Shown here: positions 52,151 to 60,479 of the stretch, one piece after another
How positions within the stretch are numbered: the stretch's first letter is position 1
How the letters are laid out: every line of letters begins with the position of its first letter
NCBI RefSeq assembly: GCF_000585355.1
Contig: NZ_KK073873.1
Location: forward strand, 2,399,703-2,463,702
Direction: 5' to 3'
Source: Xylanibacter oryzae DSM 17970
GTDB lineage: Bacteria > Bacteroidota > Bacteroidia > Bacteroidales > Bacteroidaceae
Length of the DNA: 64,000 bases
Notes under the pieces: model-generated
What the model was told of the DNA's origin: nothing
What the model saw: the letters and a program-made list of their open reading frames with translations, nothing else
Database searches by the model: none
Translations under genes and position numbers: made by a program

Positions 52151-54496
52151 ATGAAAATTATAAAAAGGACTACTATTTTTTTAGCAGCTATAATCTGTAG
52201 CGCAGAACTTTCAGCACAGGTCAATGCTCCTAAACTAAACGCCAATAATATTGACGAAGTGATTAAGGCAATGACTCTCGAAGAAAAAGCATCTTTGCTT
52301 GTAGGTGGAGGAAATGATGGATTTGCCGGTAGCGGTGCAATGATGGGTGCACAGAAAAAGTTGGTAGCAGGTGCTGCCGGTATAACTGTGGCTATACCAC
52401 GTCTTGGCATACCTTCTATCGTATTGACAGACGGACCTGCAGGAGTGCATATAGACGCTACTCGCGAAGGTACTTCACAGACATTTTATGCCACAGGGTT
52501 TCCTATCGGTACGGCCTTGGCGTGTACATGGAATACTGATCTCATAAGGTCTGTAGGTAAGGCTATCGGCAATGAGGTGCTAGAGTATGGATGTGATGTA
52601 ATACTAGGTCCGGGGATGAATCTTCACCGTAATCCTCTTTGTGGACGTAACTTTGAATATTACTCTGAAGATCCTTTGGTTACAGGAAAAATCGGTGCTG
52701 CAATGGTACAGGGCATACAGAGCCAAGGTGTTGGTACTAGTGCAAAACATTTCGCAGTAAACTCTCAAGAGAGTGATCGCACAAAGGTTGACGAAAGACT
52801 TTCACAACGTGCTCTGCGTGAACTTTATCTTAAAGGTTTCGAAATAATGGTAAAAGAGAGTCAGCCATGGACCATGATGGCTTCTTACAATAAGATAAAT
52901 GGAACTTTCTCTCAAGAAAGCCACGACCTGCTAACTACAATATTACGTAATGAGTGGGGATTCAAGGGTGCTGTCATGACAGATTGGATAGGTAAACGTA
53001 ATACGCCGGCACAGGTACATGCCGGAAATGACTTGATGATGCCGGGATATCCTGCACAAGCAAAAGAGATCATACAAAGTGCAAAAGATGGGAGTCTGGA
53101 CATTAATGACGTCAATAATGATGTAAAGCATATACTGGATATTGTTGTAAAATCTCCTAAATTTAAAGGTTATAAGTATAGCGATACTCCCGACCTTAAA
53201 GCTCATGCAATGATAACGCGTCAAAGTTCTACAGAAGGAATGGTTCTACTTAAAAATGAGAAAAACACCCTACCCTTGCAGAATATCAGAAAAGTTGCTC
53301 TTTTTGGAGTAAACTCATATGATTTTCTTTCATGCGGACTAGGTTCAGGCTGTGTTCACGCCCCCTATGTTATTGATATGGTAGCGGGTCTTAATAATGC
53401 AGGCATATCAACTACGAAGACTCTTACAGACATATACCAGAAATATGTGGAATATGAAAGAATAAAGTTTCAGGCAGACAAAGACCCAACAATGTGGTTT
53501 CTGAGTCAAGGTCAACCTAAGTTACCTGAGATGGATGTAACTAAGCGTTGCATAGACTCTGAAATTGATAATGCTGATGCAGCTATATTTACTATCGGAA
53601 GACAGGCTGGCGAAGGACTTGATCGGGATATCAACACAGACTTTAATATAAGCGAATCTGAACGTAAAATATTAAGTGACGTAAGTAATGCTTTCCATCA
53701 ACATGGCAAACCTTTAATTGTAATAATAAATTCAGGATCTGTAATAGAAACTGCTTCCTGGAGAGACATGGCTGATGCTATACTTGTTGCATGGCAACCT
53801 GGTGAGGAGGGAGGAAATGCTGTTGCAGATGTATTAACAGGCAAGGCTAATCCTTCGGGAAAGCTTACCATGACATGGCCTATATCTGCGACAGATCATT
53901 TTTCTACAAAAAACTTCCCTCAAGATATGTCTCTTTATGATTATAAATCAATGAAAGATTGGGGAGCACCTATCAAATGCTCTGACTTTACCAATCATGA
54001 GGAGGACATTTATGTAGGATATCGGTACTTCGATACATTCAACAAGAATGTTTCATATCCTTTTGGCTATGGTTTGTCTTATACTACATTCAGTTATAGT
54101 CATCCTTCTGTGAAAGTTAATGGTGATAATGTTGAAGTATCTATAAATATCAAAAATACCGGCAGCAAATCCGGTAAAGAAGTTGCCGAGGTATATGTAT
54201 CAGCACCAAAGGGGAAACTACAAAAGCCTACTAAAGAACTTAAAGCTTTTGGCAAGACTAGAGATTTGAAACCTGGTGAAAGTGAAACTCTAAAGATGTC
54301 TATTAAAAAGATGGATTTGGCTTCGTTCGATGACACTCAGAGTGAATGGGTCGTAGATAAAGGAACATATACATTCAGAATTGGAGCTTCTAGCCGCGAT
54401 ATAAAGGCATCAGCAACAGTCGGAATATCAGGGGCTACTGAAAAGGTTAACGATGTTATGAAACCTCAGCAGGTTTTAAATTTGCTGAGACAGTAA
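52151..54496 (+). CDS. secreted GH3-family beta-glycosidase
   Basis: The 781-residue product has a signal peptide (MKIIKRTTIFLAAIICSAEL, then SAQ). The GH3 TIM barrel holds LTDGPAGVHIDATREG, GPGMNLHRNPLCGRNFEYYSEDP, SAKHFAVNSQE and VMTDW with nucleophile Asp278. The second alpha/beta domain follows (STEGMVLLKNEKNTLPL, TIGRQAGEGLDR), and a C-terminal fibronectin-III-like domain (ENYPFGYGLSYTTFSYS-type motif, NTGSKSGKEVAEVYV) ends the chain. Members release glucose, xylose or related sugars from plant or microbial glucans; the exact sugar is not readable. It stands alone with its own promoter and a long hairpin terminator. Confidence 0.95.
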   Translation: MKIIKRTTIFLAAIICSAELSAQVNAPKLNANNIDEVIKAMTLEEKASLLVGGGNDGFAGSGAMMGAQKKLVAGAAGITVAIPRLGIPSIVLTDGPAGVHIDATREGTSQTFYATGFPIGTALACTWNTDLIRSVGKAIGNEVLEYGCDVILGPGMNLHRNPLCGRNFEYYSEDPLVTGKIGAAMVQGIQSQGVGTSAKHFAVNSQESDRTKVDERLSQRALRELYLKGFEIMVKESQPWTMMASYNKINGTFSQESHDLLTTILRNEWGFKGAVMTDWIGKRNTPAQVHAGNDLMMPGYPAQAKEIIQSAKDGSLDINDVNNDVKHILDIVVKSPKFKGYKYSDTPDLKAHAMITRQSSTEGMVLLKNEKNTLPLQNIRKVALFGVNSYDFLSCGLGSGCVHAPYVIDMVAGLNNAGISTTKTLTDIYQKYVEYERIKFQADKDPTMWFLSQGQPKLPEMDVTKRCIDSEIDNADAAIFTIGRQAGEGLDRDINTDFNISESERKILSDVSNAFHQHGKPLIVIINSGSVIETASWRDMADAILVAWQPGEEGGNAVADVLTGKANPSGKLTMTWPISATDHFSTKNFPQDMSLYDYKSMKDWGAPIKCSDFTNHEEDIYVGYRYFDTFNKNVSYPFGYGLSYTTFSYSHPSVKVNGDNVEVSINIKNTGSKSGKEVAEVYVSAPKGKLQKPTKELKAFGKTRDLKPGESETLKMSIKKMDLASFDDTQSEWVVDKGTYTFRIGASSRDIKASATVGISGATEKVNDVMKPQQVLNLLRQ

Positions 54497-54518
54497 ATAT
54501 ATTATTTGAATAAAATTA

Positions 54519-54576
54519 TGGTTATATGATATTTGTTGGGTACAATATATCACTGTACGACAATATCATATAACCA
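54519..54576 (+). terminator. hairpin after the GH3 gene
   Basis: TGGTTATATGATATT at 54519 pairs with AATATCATATAACCA ending at 54576. The stem has further partial pairing inside (GGTACA with TGTAC) and is followed by TTTAATAATATATT. No long pure T-run is present, so this may also be an RNA-stabilising 3' structure. Confidence 0.65.
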
Positions 54577-54626
54577 TTTAATAATATATTCTTTATACAC
54601 GGAAGTATCATATTTATAAATCAGTT

Positions 54627-54684
54627 TTGCTTTCAGTTAAGGGTTAAGTATCTGATTTTCAGATTGTTCGGCTGAAGGCAACTT
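54627..54684 (+). repeat. left arm of 58-bp perfect inverted repeat
   Basis: The 58 bases are the exact reverse complement of 55091-55148, and three of the next four outer bases also pair. The inner end reads CGGCTGAAGGCAACTT. The arms enclose 406 bp without a credible gene. Confidence 0.9.
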
Positions 54685-54831
54685 TAGATGTACTATATAA
54701 TATGCCATTTCTTTTTACTAAATATTTCATTATGTATTTTACTAAAAAAGGGTGCTTGCTAAAGACAAAATAAGGCTATTCTACCCACAAAAGCAATGCT
54801 TTTTTGTTGCCGTAATAATTATTTACGACTG

Positions 54832-54889
54832 TTCGACCTAGGTCGCACAACCGTTTGACGAAGGTCGCACGATCATTCGACCTAGGTCG
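54832..54889. repeat. 22-bp tandem repeat with CGACCTAGGTCG palindrome
   Basis: Units start at 54832, 54854 and 54876. The first and third contain TTCGACCTAGGTCG, a perfect 12-bp palindrome plus TT; the second has diverged to TTTGACGAAGGTCG. Units one and two share GGTCGCAC after the palindrome. The block is GC-rich in an AT-rich region. Confidence 0.8.
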
Positions 54890-55090
54890 AAACTTCTCGG
54901 AGCATAGCTTTTACAACTTATTATCTATGTATTTTAAATATGACAGAGAAGGTTTTGCATGAAATAAGTGTATATAAGACTAAAATGCCTATATTAAGGT
55001 GGTTTCAATCAACCAATACTAAGGATAAGGCTTAAAAGGGTCAACCCTAATTCGAGAAACAAAAAATAGAGGGGCATGATCCAAATTTTG

Positions 55091-55148
55091 AAGTTGCCTT
55101 CAGCCGAACAATCTGAAAATCAGATACTTAACCCTTAACTGAAAGCAA
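55091..55148 (-). repeat. right arm of 58-bp perfect inverted repeat
   Basis: This is the exact reverse complement of 54627-54684. Its inner end begins AAGTTGCCTTCAGCCGAA and shares 15 bases with the hairpin at 694-746. Confidence 0.9.
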
Positions 55149-55225
55149 GACTTAATTAACATTTATAAAAAACATACACCTATTTATAACGTAATACAGA
55201 CATACAGTATTTTACGAAACAAAAA

Positions 55226-55255
55226 AATCCCCGCAAATTATCGTTTGCGGGGATT
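55226..55255 (-). terminator. pnp terminator
   Basis: AATCCCCGCAAA and TTTGCGGGGATT form a perfect 12-bp stem around a 6-nt loop. On the minus strand it is followed by a T-run, 22 bp after the pnp stop. Confidence 0.9.
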
Positions 55256-55277
55256 AATGTTATTATCTAATTATTAA

Positions 55278-57611
55278 TTAGAAATCCTGTTTGTCTAATG
55301 AATCATTAAAATCCTTTGGCTCTTTGTTTTCCATAGGATCATGAAAATCTTTATGTTCGAAATGACGTGGCTCGCCATCATTGAATTCTGGACGAGGACG
55401 ACGCTCACCTCTATCAGGACGAGGACGACGTTCGCCACGCTCTGGACGAGGACGACGCTCACGCTCTACATATCCTTCCGGTTTAGGAAGAAGTGCACGA
55501 CGAGAAAGTTTGTATTTGCCAGTCTTAGGATCTATCTCCATCAGTTTAACCTGAATCTTATCACCCTCTTTAATACCAGCCTCTTCTACTGTTTCAAGAC
55601 GTTTCCAGTCTATCTCTGAGATATGAAGCAATCCGTCTTTTCCAGGCATGATCTCTACGAAACAGCCATAAGGCATTATCGAACGTACTGTTCCTTCGTA
55701 AACTTCACCTACATCAGGAACAGCTACAATTCCCTTAATCTTAGCAAGAGCTGCATCGATAACATCCTTGTTAGCACCGCTAACCTGAACCTTACCCTTA
55801 CCCTCTACTTCGTCAATAGTAATTGTTGCACCTGTTTCTTCCTGCATCTGCTGTATAATCTTTCCACCAGGACCTATTATAGCGCCAATGAATTCTTTAG
55901 GTATCTCAATAGCTACAATACGTGGAACCTGTGGTTTAAGTTCGGCACGTGGTTCAGATATAGTATCAGTAAGTTTACCTAAGATATACTCACGACCTGC
56001 TTTAGCCTGTAGAAGAGCTTTCTCAAGAATATCGAAACTCAGTCCGTCACACTTGATATCCATCTGTGTTGCAGTAAGACCATCTTTTGTACCTGTTGTC
56101 TTGAAGTCCATATCTCCAAGGTGATCTTCATCACCAAGGATATCACTCAATACTGCATATTTATCTTCGCCAGGGTTCTTGATAAGTCCCATAGCTATAC
56201 CGCTTACAGGTTTCTTCATTGGAACACCGGCATCCATAAGTGCAAGTGTACCTGCACATACTGTAGCCATAGATGAAGAACCGTTGCTCTCTAGAATCTC
56301 AGAAACAAGACGTACTGTATAAGGATAGTCTGCTGGAATCTGATTCTTAAGTGCACGCCATGCCAAATGACCATGACCAATCTCACGACGACCTACACCA
56401 CGCTGTGATTTAGCCTCGCCTGTACAGAAAGGAGGGAAATTATAATGTAGGATAAAACGCTGGTAGCTCTTGTTAAGAACATCATCTACCATCTTTTCAT
56501 CCAATTTTGTACCAAGTGTACATGTAGTAAGAGACATTGTCTCGCCACGCTGGAACAAAGAAGATCCATGAGGCATTGGCAGTGGAGAAACCTCGCACCA
56601 GATAGGGCGAATTTCGTCTGTCTTACGACCATCAAGGCGCTTACCTTCGTCTAGAAGGCAACGACGCATAGAGTCACGCATTACATCTGCATAGTAGCGG
56701 TCAATAAGTGCATATTTTGCAGCAATTTCGTCTTCGCTCAACTCTGTATGAGCTGCGGCATAAGATTCCTCAAAATCAGCCTTAATCTTATCGAAAGAGT
56801 CTTCACGCTCTTTTTTGTCTTTATTTCCGGCTTCTGCTATAGCATAGCATTTATCATATGTTTCCTTACGGAGCTGTTCACGAAGTTCTTCGTCATTATT
56901 CTCATGACAATATTCGCGCTTAACATCTGTGCCAAGTTCTTTAGATAGTTCGAGCTGAATTTCACACATAGGTGCAATAGCTTGCTGTGCTGCCTTAAGT
57001 GCTCCGAGCAAATCCTGCTCTGATACTTCCTGCATTTCACCCTCAACCATCATAATATTGTCTTTAGAAGCACCTACCATGACATCCATATCAGCCTCTT
57101 TCATCTGTGCGATTGTCGGGTTGATTACGTATTCACCCTTAATACGGGCTACACGAACTTCTGATATAGGGCATTCTAGTGGAATATCTGAACAAGCCAA
57201 AGCGGCTGAAGCGGCAAATCCTGCTAATGCATCCGGCATATCTACACCATCGGCTGAGAATACAATAACATTAACGAATACTTCTGCATGGAAATTAGAA
57301 GGAAAGAGAGGGCGCAATGCGCGGTCTACAAGACGACAAGTAAGAATTTCATTGTCTGTTGCTTTACCTTCGCGTTTGGTAAAACCGCCCGGGAAACGAC
57401 CGGCTGCGGCATACTGTTCTCTGTACTCTACCTGCAAAGGCATAAAATCTGTTCCGGGAACTGCATCTTTTGCGGCACAAACTGTGGCCAAAAGAACGGT
57501 ATTGCCCATACGGAGGACACATGAACCGTCGCACTGTTTTGCCACTTTCCCGGTTTCAATGCTGATGGTTCTTCCGTCAGGCAATGAAACTGTTTTCGTA
57601 ATTACGTTCAT
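55278..57611 (-). CDS. pnp: polyribonucleotide nucleotidyltransferase (PNPase)
   Basis: The 777-residue trimeric 3'-5' phosphorolytic exoribonuclease has two RNase PH-like domains. The first has [20 protein letters not shown] and the second [17 protein letters not shown], with the catalytic Asp region [16 protein letters not shown] domain ([19 protein letters not shown]) and an S1 domain ([20 protein letters not shown]) follow. After the S1 domain comes a tail with three nine-residue repeats ([27 protein letters not shown]) and an acidic end, making it longer than E. coli PNPase (711). The RP/RG tail probably adds RNA contact. A TATCTTTG box lies at 57662-57655. Confidence 0.97.
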   Translation of the reverse strand: MNVITKTVSLPDGRTISIETGKVAKQCDGSCVLRMGNTVLLATVCAAKDAVPGTDFMPLQVEYREQYAAAGRFPGGFTKREGKATDNEILTCRLVDRALRPLFPSNFHAEVFVNVIVFSADGVDMPDALAGFAASAALACSDIPLECPISEVRVARIKGEYVINPTIAQMKEADMDVMVGASKDNIMMVEGEMQEVSEQDLLGALKAAQQAIAPMCEIQLELSKELGTDVKREYCHENNDEELREQLRKETYDKCYAIAEAGNKDKKEREDSFDKIKADFEESYAAAHTELSEDEIAAKYALIDRYYADVMRDSMRRCLLDEGKRLDGRKTDEIRPIWCEVSPLPMPHGSSLFQRGETMSLTTCTLGTKLDEKMVDDVLNKSYQRFILHYNFPPFCTGEAKSQRGVGRREIGHGHLAWRALKNQIPADYPYTVRLVSEILESNGSSSMATVCAGTLALMDAGVPMKKPVSGIAMGLIKNPGEDKYAVLSDILGDEDHLGDMDFKTTGTKDGLTATQMDIKCDGLSFDILEKALLQAKAGREYILGKLTDTISEPRAELKPQVPRIVAIEIPKEFIGAIIGPGGKIIQQMQEETGATITIDEVEGKGKVQVSGANKDVIDAALAKIKGIVAVPDVGEVYEGTVRSIMPYGCFVEIMPGKDGLLHISEIDWKRLETVEEAGIKEGDKIQVKLMEIDPKTGKYKLSRRALLPKPEGYVERERRPRPERGERRPRPDRGERRPRPEFNDGEPRHFEHKDFHDPMENKEPKDFNDSLDKQDF

Positions 57612-57845
57612 CTAAATTAAAACTTTATTGTTTTGATTACATCTAAATATCTTACAAAGATAGGACTCTCCTATTTTTGTTTTTACCGGGCAAAGATAAT
57701 CAAAAATGTAATAACAAAAGATTTTTTATTCTTAAATCTATATTTAATTCGGTTTTTTTATGTTTTTTCCTGCCTTATCCAACAATTTATCATTTCACTG
57801 TTGACTTTCATTTGATTTTATTTCTCAATTCTCGATTAAAATTTA

Positions 57846-57853
57846 TAACTTTG
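57846..57853 (+). promoter_or_regulatory. -7 box of crcB (leaderless)
   Basis: TAACTTTG ends only 5 bp before the crcB ATG, so transcription should start at or next to the start codon. A TTTC lies 21 bp upstream as a weak -33 box. There is no room for a fluoride riboswitch. Confidence 0.55.
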
Positions 57854-57858
57854 CAGCG

Positions 57859-58236
57859 ATGTTGAAAAATATAATTATAGTGGCTATCGGCAGCGGTATC
57901 GGAGGAGTAGTACGCTACTTGCTGTCTAAAGTGATACAGGGATCGATACTTACTTCGTTCCCTATTGGTACTTTAGTAGTGAATCTTCTTGGATGTTTGC
58001 TCATCGGTATCTTCTATGGTTTGTTTGACAGAGGTTCGCTACTTAATCCTAATCTCAGGTTACTGCTCACGGTAGGTTTCTGCGGTGGTTTCACTACTTT
58101 CAGCACATTTATGAACGAGAGTCTGCAACTTTTCAGATCTGACAATATTCTTTATGGTGCTCTTTATGCCGGTGGCAGTGTATTCCTTGGGCTTCTTGCT
58201 GTATTTTTAGGCAGTCAGTTGATAAAACAAATATAA
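57859..58236 (+). CDS. crcB: fluoride channel CrcB/Fluc
   Basis: The 125-residue membrane protein has four helices; dual-topology dimers export fluoride. It starts LKNIIIVAIGSGIGGVVRYL, with the pore motifs GTLVVNLLGCLLIGIFYG and TVGFCGGFTTFSTFMNE. The start is fixed by the family N terminus. The usual upstream fluoride riboswitch is absent because the promoter -7 box ends 5 bp before the ATG. The thioredoxin-fold lipoprotein gene follows after 7 bp. Confidence 0.95.
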   Translation: MLKNIIIVAIGSGIGGVVRYLLSKVIQGSILTSFPIGTLVVNLLGCLLIGIFYGLFDRGSLLNPNLRLLLTVGFCGGFTTFSTFMNESLQLFRSDNILYGALYAGGSVFLGLLAVFLGSQLIKQI

Positions 58237-58243
58237 CTATAAT

Positions 58244-59404
58244 ATGAAAAAGACAATCTTAAAATTATTTTACGTTTGCGTGATAGTCGTCACTACAATT
58301 GGAGTATCTTCATGTGGTAGACAGAAATTCCATATAGAGGGTAATATCACAGATGCTAAAGATTCTACTCTATATTTCGAGAATGTAGGACTTAACGGTC
58401 CGGTAGTACTTGATTCTGTAAAATTGGCTGAGGATGGATCATTCTCTTTCAGTGGAAATAAGACAAATGCTCCTGAATTCTACCGCCTGAGAATTGCAGG
58501 ACAATGCATAAATTTATCCATCGACTCAACAGAGACTGTAACTGTAAAGGCTTCTTATCCTACTATGCCTACAAAATACACAGTAAGCGGCTCTTACAAC
58601 TGTTCTAAAATAAAAGAGCTGGCTCTTATGCAAATAGATCTAACCAACAAGGCTACAGCTTTGAATAATAACTCACAACTTGGAGGCCTTGCACAAGACA
58701 GTATAGCGAAATTGGTCGAAGCATATAAGAGCAAAGTAAAACATGACTATATATTCAAGGAGCCAAATAAGGCATATGCTTATTATGCTTTATTCCAGAC
58801 TTTAGGCAACTCGCTAATTTTCAATCCACGCAACAACAAGGATGATATAAAGGTTTTTGCTGCTGTAGCAACTAGTTGGGATACTTATTACCCTAAAGCT
58901 ATGAGAGGAAAAAATCTGCATAACATAGCAATAGAGGGAATGAAGAACACACGCATTGTTGAAGCCCAAAACAATCAGAAGATAGACGCCAGCAAAGTCA
59001 CTGTATCAGGTGTTATTGATATCCCACTATATGACAACAATGGTCATTTGCGTCATCTCACAGATCTGAAAGGCAAAGTGGTCATGTTGGATTTCCATGT
59101 ATTTGCAACAAAAGAATCGACACAGAGGATAATGGCTCTGCGCAGTATATATAATAAGTATCATAATAAGGGATTTGAGATCTATCAAGTTTCTCTTGAT
59201 CAAGACGAGCATTTCTGGAAAGTTAATACTGCCGAACTGCCATGGATATCAGTAAGAGATGCCGATGGTATGGATTCACGTTATCTAACTACTTATAACA
59301 TACAGAACCTACCTGCATTTTTCTTAATAGACAAAAACAACTCTCTTGTTAAACGCGATTCTCAAATCAAGAATCTTGACGAGGAAATAAAGAAATTGCT
59401 GTAA
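58244..59404 (+). CDS. DUF4369 + thioredoxin-fold lipoprotein lacking the CxxC motif
   Basis: The 386-residue product has a lipoprotein signal (TTIGVSSCGRQKF). The N-terminal beta domain (FHIEGNITDAKDSTLYFENV, ~30-130) is of the DUF4369 type, then come a helical linker and a C-terminal AhpC/TSA-like thioredoxin fold (LTDLKGKVVMLDFHVFATKE to the end). Where relatives have a WCGPC active site this protein reads FATKES, so it cannot act as a thiol:disulfide oxidoreductase. The cis-proline region survives (NLPAFFLIDKNN). It may serve as a binding or scaffold protein in the envelope. It is co-transcribed with crcB (7-bp gap). Confidence 0.85.
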   Translation: MKKTILKLFYVCVIVVTTIGVSSCGRQKFHIEGNITDAKDSTLYFENVGLNGPVVLDSVKLAEDGSFSFSGNKTNAPEFYRLRIAGQCINLSIDSTETVTVKASYPTMPTKYTVSGSYNCSKIKELALMQIDLTNKATALNNNSQLGGLAQDSIAKLVEAYKSKVKHDYIFKEPNKAYAYYALFQTLGNSLIFNPRNNKDDIKVFAAVATSWDTYYPKAMRGKNLHNIAIEGMKNTRIVEAQNNQKIDASKVTVSGVIDIPLYDNNGHLRHLTDLKGKVVMLDFHVFATKESTQRIMALRSIYNKYHNKGFEIYQVSLDQDEHFWKVNTAELPWISVRDADGMDSRYLTTYNIQNLPAFFLIDKNNSLVKRDSQIKNLDEEIKKLL

Positions 59405-59466
59405 TGTTCGGAATTCTTTAAAAAGAATTATTTAGTCGTAATTAATCGACAGATAATAAAAATAAT

Positions 59467-59502
59467 GTTCCAACCTTGAAAGCAGGTTGGGACATTATTT
59501 TT
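59467..59502 (+). terminator. terminator of the crcB operon
   Basis: GTTCCAACCT pairs with AGGTTGGGAC (one wobble) around TGAAAGC and is followed by ATTATTTTTAA. Confidence 0.75.
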
Positions 59503-59543
59503 AACAGGAAAATTAGTCTGTTTAATGTTATATTCGAATAGCA

Positions 59544-60368
59544 CTAGAAGCTCTGCAACCAAGCCTTAAGTTCTAATTCCATTTCGATATGGTACATAAA
59601 GTTTTCACGGAATCCCCATCCATGACCTCCTGAAGGATAAACATGAAGAGACGCAGGAACATCGTGACGATAAAGTTCGAAATAATAATTTACGCCATTA
59701 GCCGGTTGTACAGCATTATCATCATCGCTTAAAGTAATGAAAGCTCTAGGTGTATTTCTTGTTACCTTCATATCATTGCTATATTCATCCTCCAGTTTTT
59801 TCTTTACGTCTTTACCGAAGAAATTATCGTGCGAACCCTGATGCGTATAACCGGGTTGCATAGTAATAACAGGATAGAAAAGTATCTGGAAGTTAGGATA
59901 TGCGTCTTTTTCAGAATGAGTTGCTATTGTTGAAGCCAAATGACCGCCGGCAGAAGAACCCATTATACCAACATTATTTGGATCAATATGCCACGCCACT
60001 GCATTACGGCGAACAAGTTTGATTGCTTCTTCCGCATCAGATATAGGCACTAAATAGTTTCCACGTGGCATACGGTATTTCAGTACTATTGCAGCTATAC
60101 CCATCTTATTGAAAAAAGGAGCCCAGTCGTAGCCTTCATGGTCAATTGCAAGATGAGCATATGCGCCTCCAGGACAAATTACGACAGCACGGCCAGTAGC
60201 TTTCTGAGGATTTGGAAGGTATACCCGAACCTTTGCTGTATCGTTTACATCTCCATTATTATTGGGAGCTCCTCCCTGCCAAAGATTCATGTCTAAAGGT
60301 TTCTGAGCTGTAGCCGACATTGAAACTGCAACTAAAGCTAATAGCAATAATGATTTAATTTGTTTCAT
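59544..60368 (-). CDS. secreted alpha/beta-hydrolase esterase (acetyl-esterase-like)
   Basis: The 274-residue product has a signal peptide (SLLLLALVAVSMSATAQ). The hydrolase fold shows VVICPGGAYAHLAIDHEGYD (oxyanion region, HGG-like), the nucleophile elbow GIMGSSAGGHLAS, the acid region LSDDDNAVQPANG and the catalytic His in PSGGHGWGF. Such Bacteroidales enzymes remove acetyl or feruloyl groups from xylan or other polysaccharides. The substrate is inferred from relatives. It is divergent from the sialate O-acetylesterase gene, another ester-removing enzyme. Confidence 0.9.
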   Translation of the reverse strand: MKQIKSLLLLALVAVSMSATAQKPLDMNLWQGGAPNNNGDVNDTAKVRVYLPNPQKATGRAVVICPGGAYAHLAIDHEGYDWAPFFNKMGIAAIVLKYRMPRGNYLVPISDAEEAIKLVRRNAVAWHIDPNNVGIMGSSAGGHLASTIATHSEKDAYPNFQILFYPVITMQPGYTHQGSHDNFFGKDVKKKLEDEYSNDMKVTRNTPRAFITLSDDDNAVQPANGVNYYFELYRHDVPASLHVYPSGGHGWGFRENFMYHIEMELELKAWLQSF

Positions 60369-60479
60369 TGTTTTTATTAATAGTATAATTTGATAACTTT
60401 TTATGTAAATATTTTGATAATCAGTTGCAAAGATAGGTATTTTTTTGTAATATTGCAGTCGTTATTAATCAAAGATATT

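Larger units (their letters stand above)
54623..55152. other. ~530-bp inverted-repeat element of unknown nature
   Basis: Two 58-bp arms face each other around 406 bp that contain a small hairpin (AAAAGC/GCTTTT at 54788-54804), a 22-bp tandem palindrome array (54832-54889) and AT-rich DNA. The only reading frame inside is a 31-codon one at 54940-55035, without support. The organisation resembles a non-autonomous (MITE-like) element or a large structured RNA, but I see no target-site duplication. The rest of the 54497-55277 gap holds the terminators of the GH3 gene and pnp. Confidence 0.5.

Noticed and set aside
54832..54889. Possible mini CRISPR array
   Set aside because: Units are directly tandem with a 22-bp period and no unique spacers, there are only three, and no cas gene is near.
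54940..55035. 31-codon frame (MTEKVLHEIS...) inside the inverted-repeat element
   Set aside because: It has no promoter of the usual type, no recognisable similarity and no conserved features; it is short enough to occur by chance.
57058..57615. 185-codon plus-strand frame opposite pnp
   Set aside because: It is a shadow of the conserved PNPase frame, with low-complexity composition and no promoter.
57612..57858. Fluoride riboswitch before crcB
   Set aside because: The predicted transcription start is at the ATG and no riboswitch-like structure is evident in the AT-rich upstream DNA.
60390..60479. 30-residue extension of the sialate O-acetylesterase-like protein
   Set aside because: The signal peptide starts at the ATG at 60480, and a -7-like box lies in the extension.
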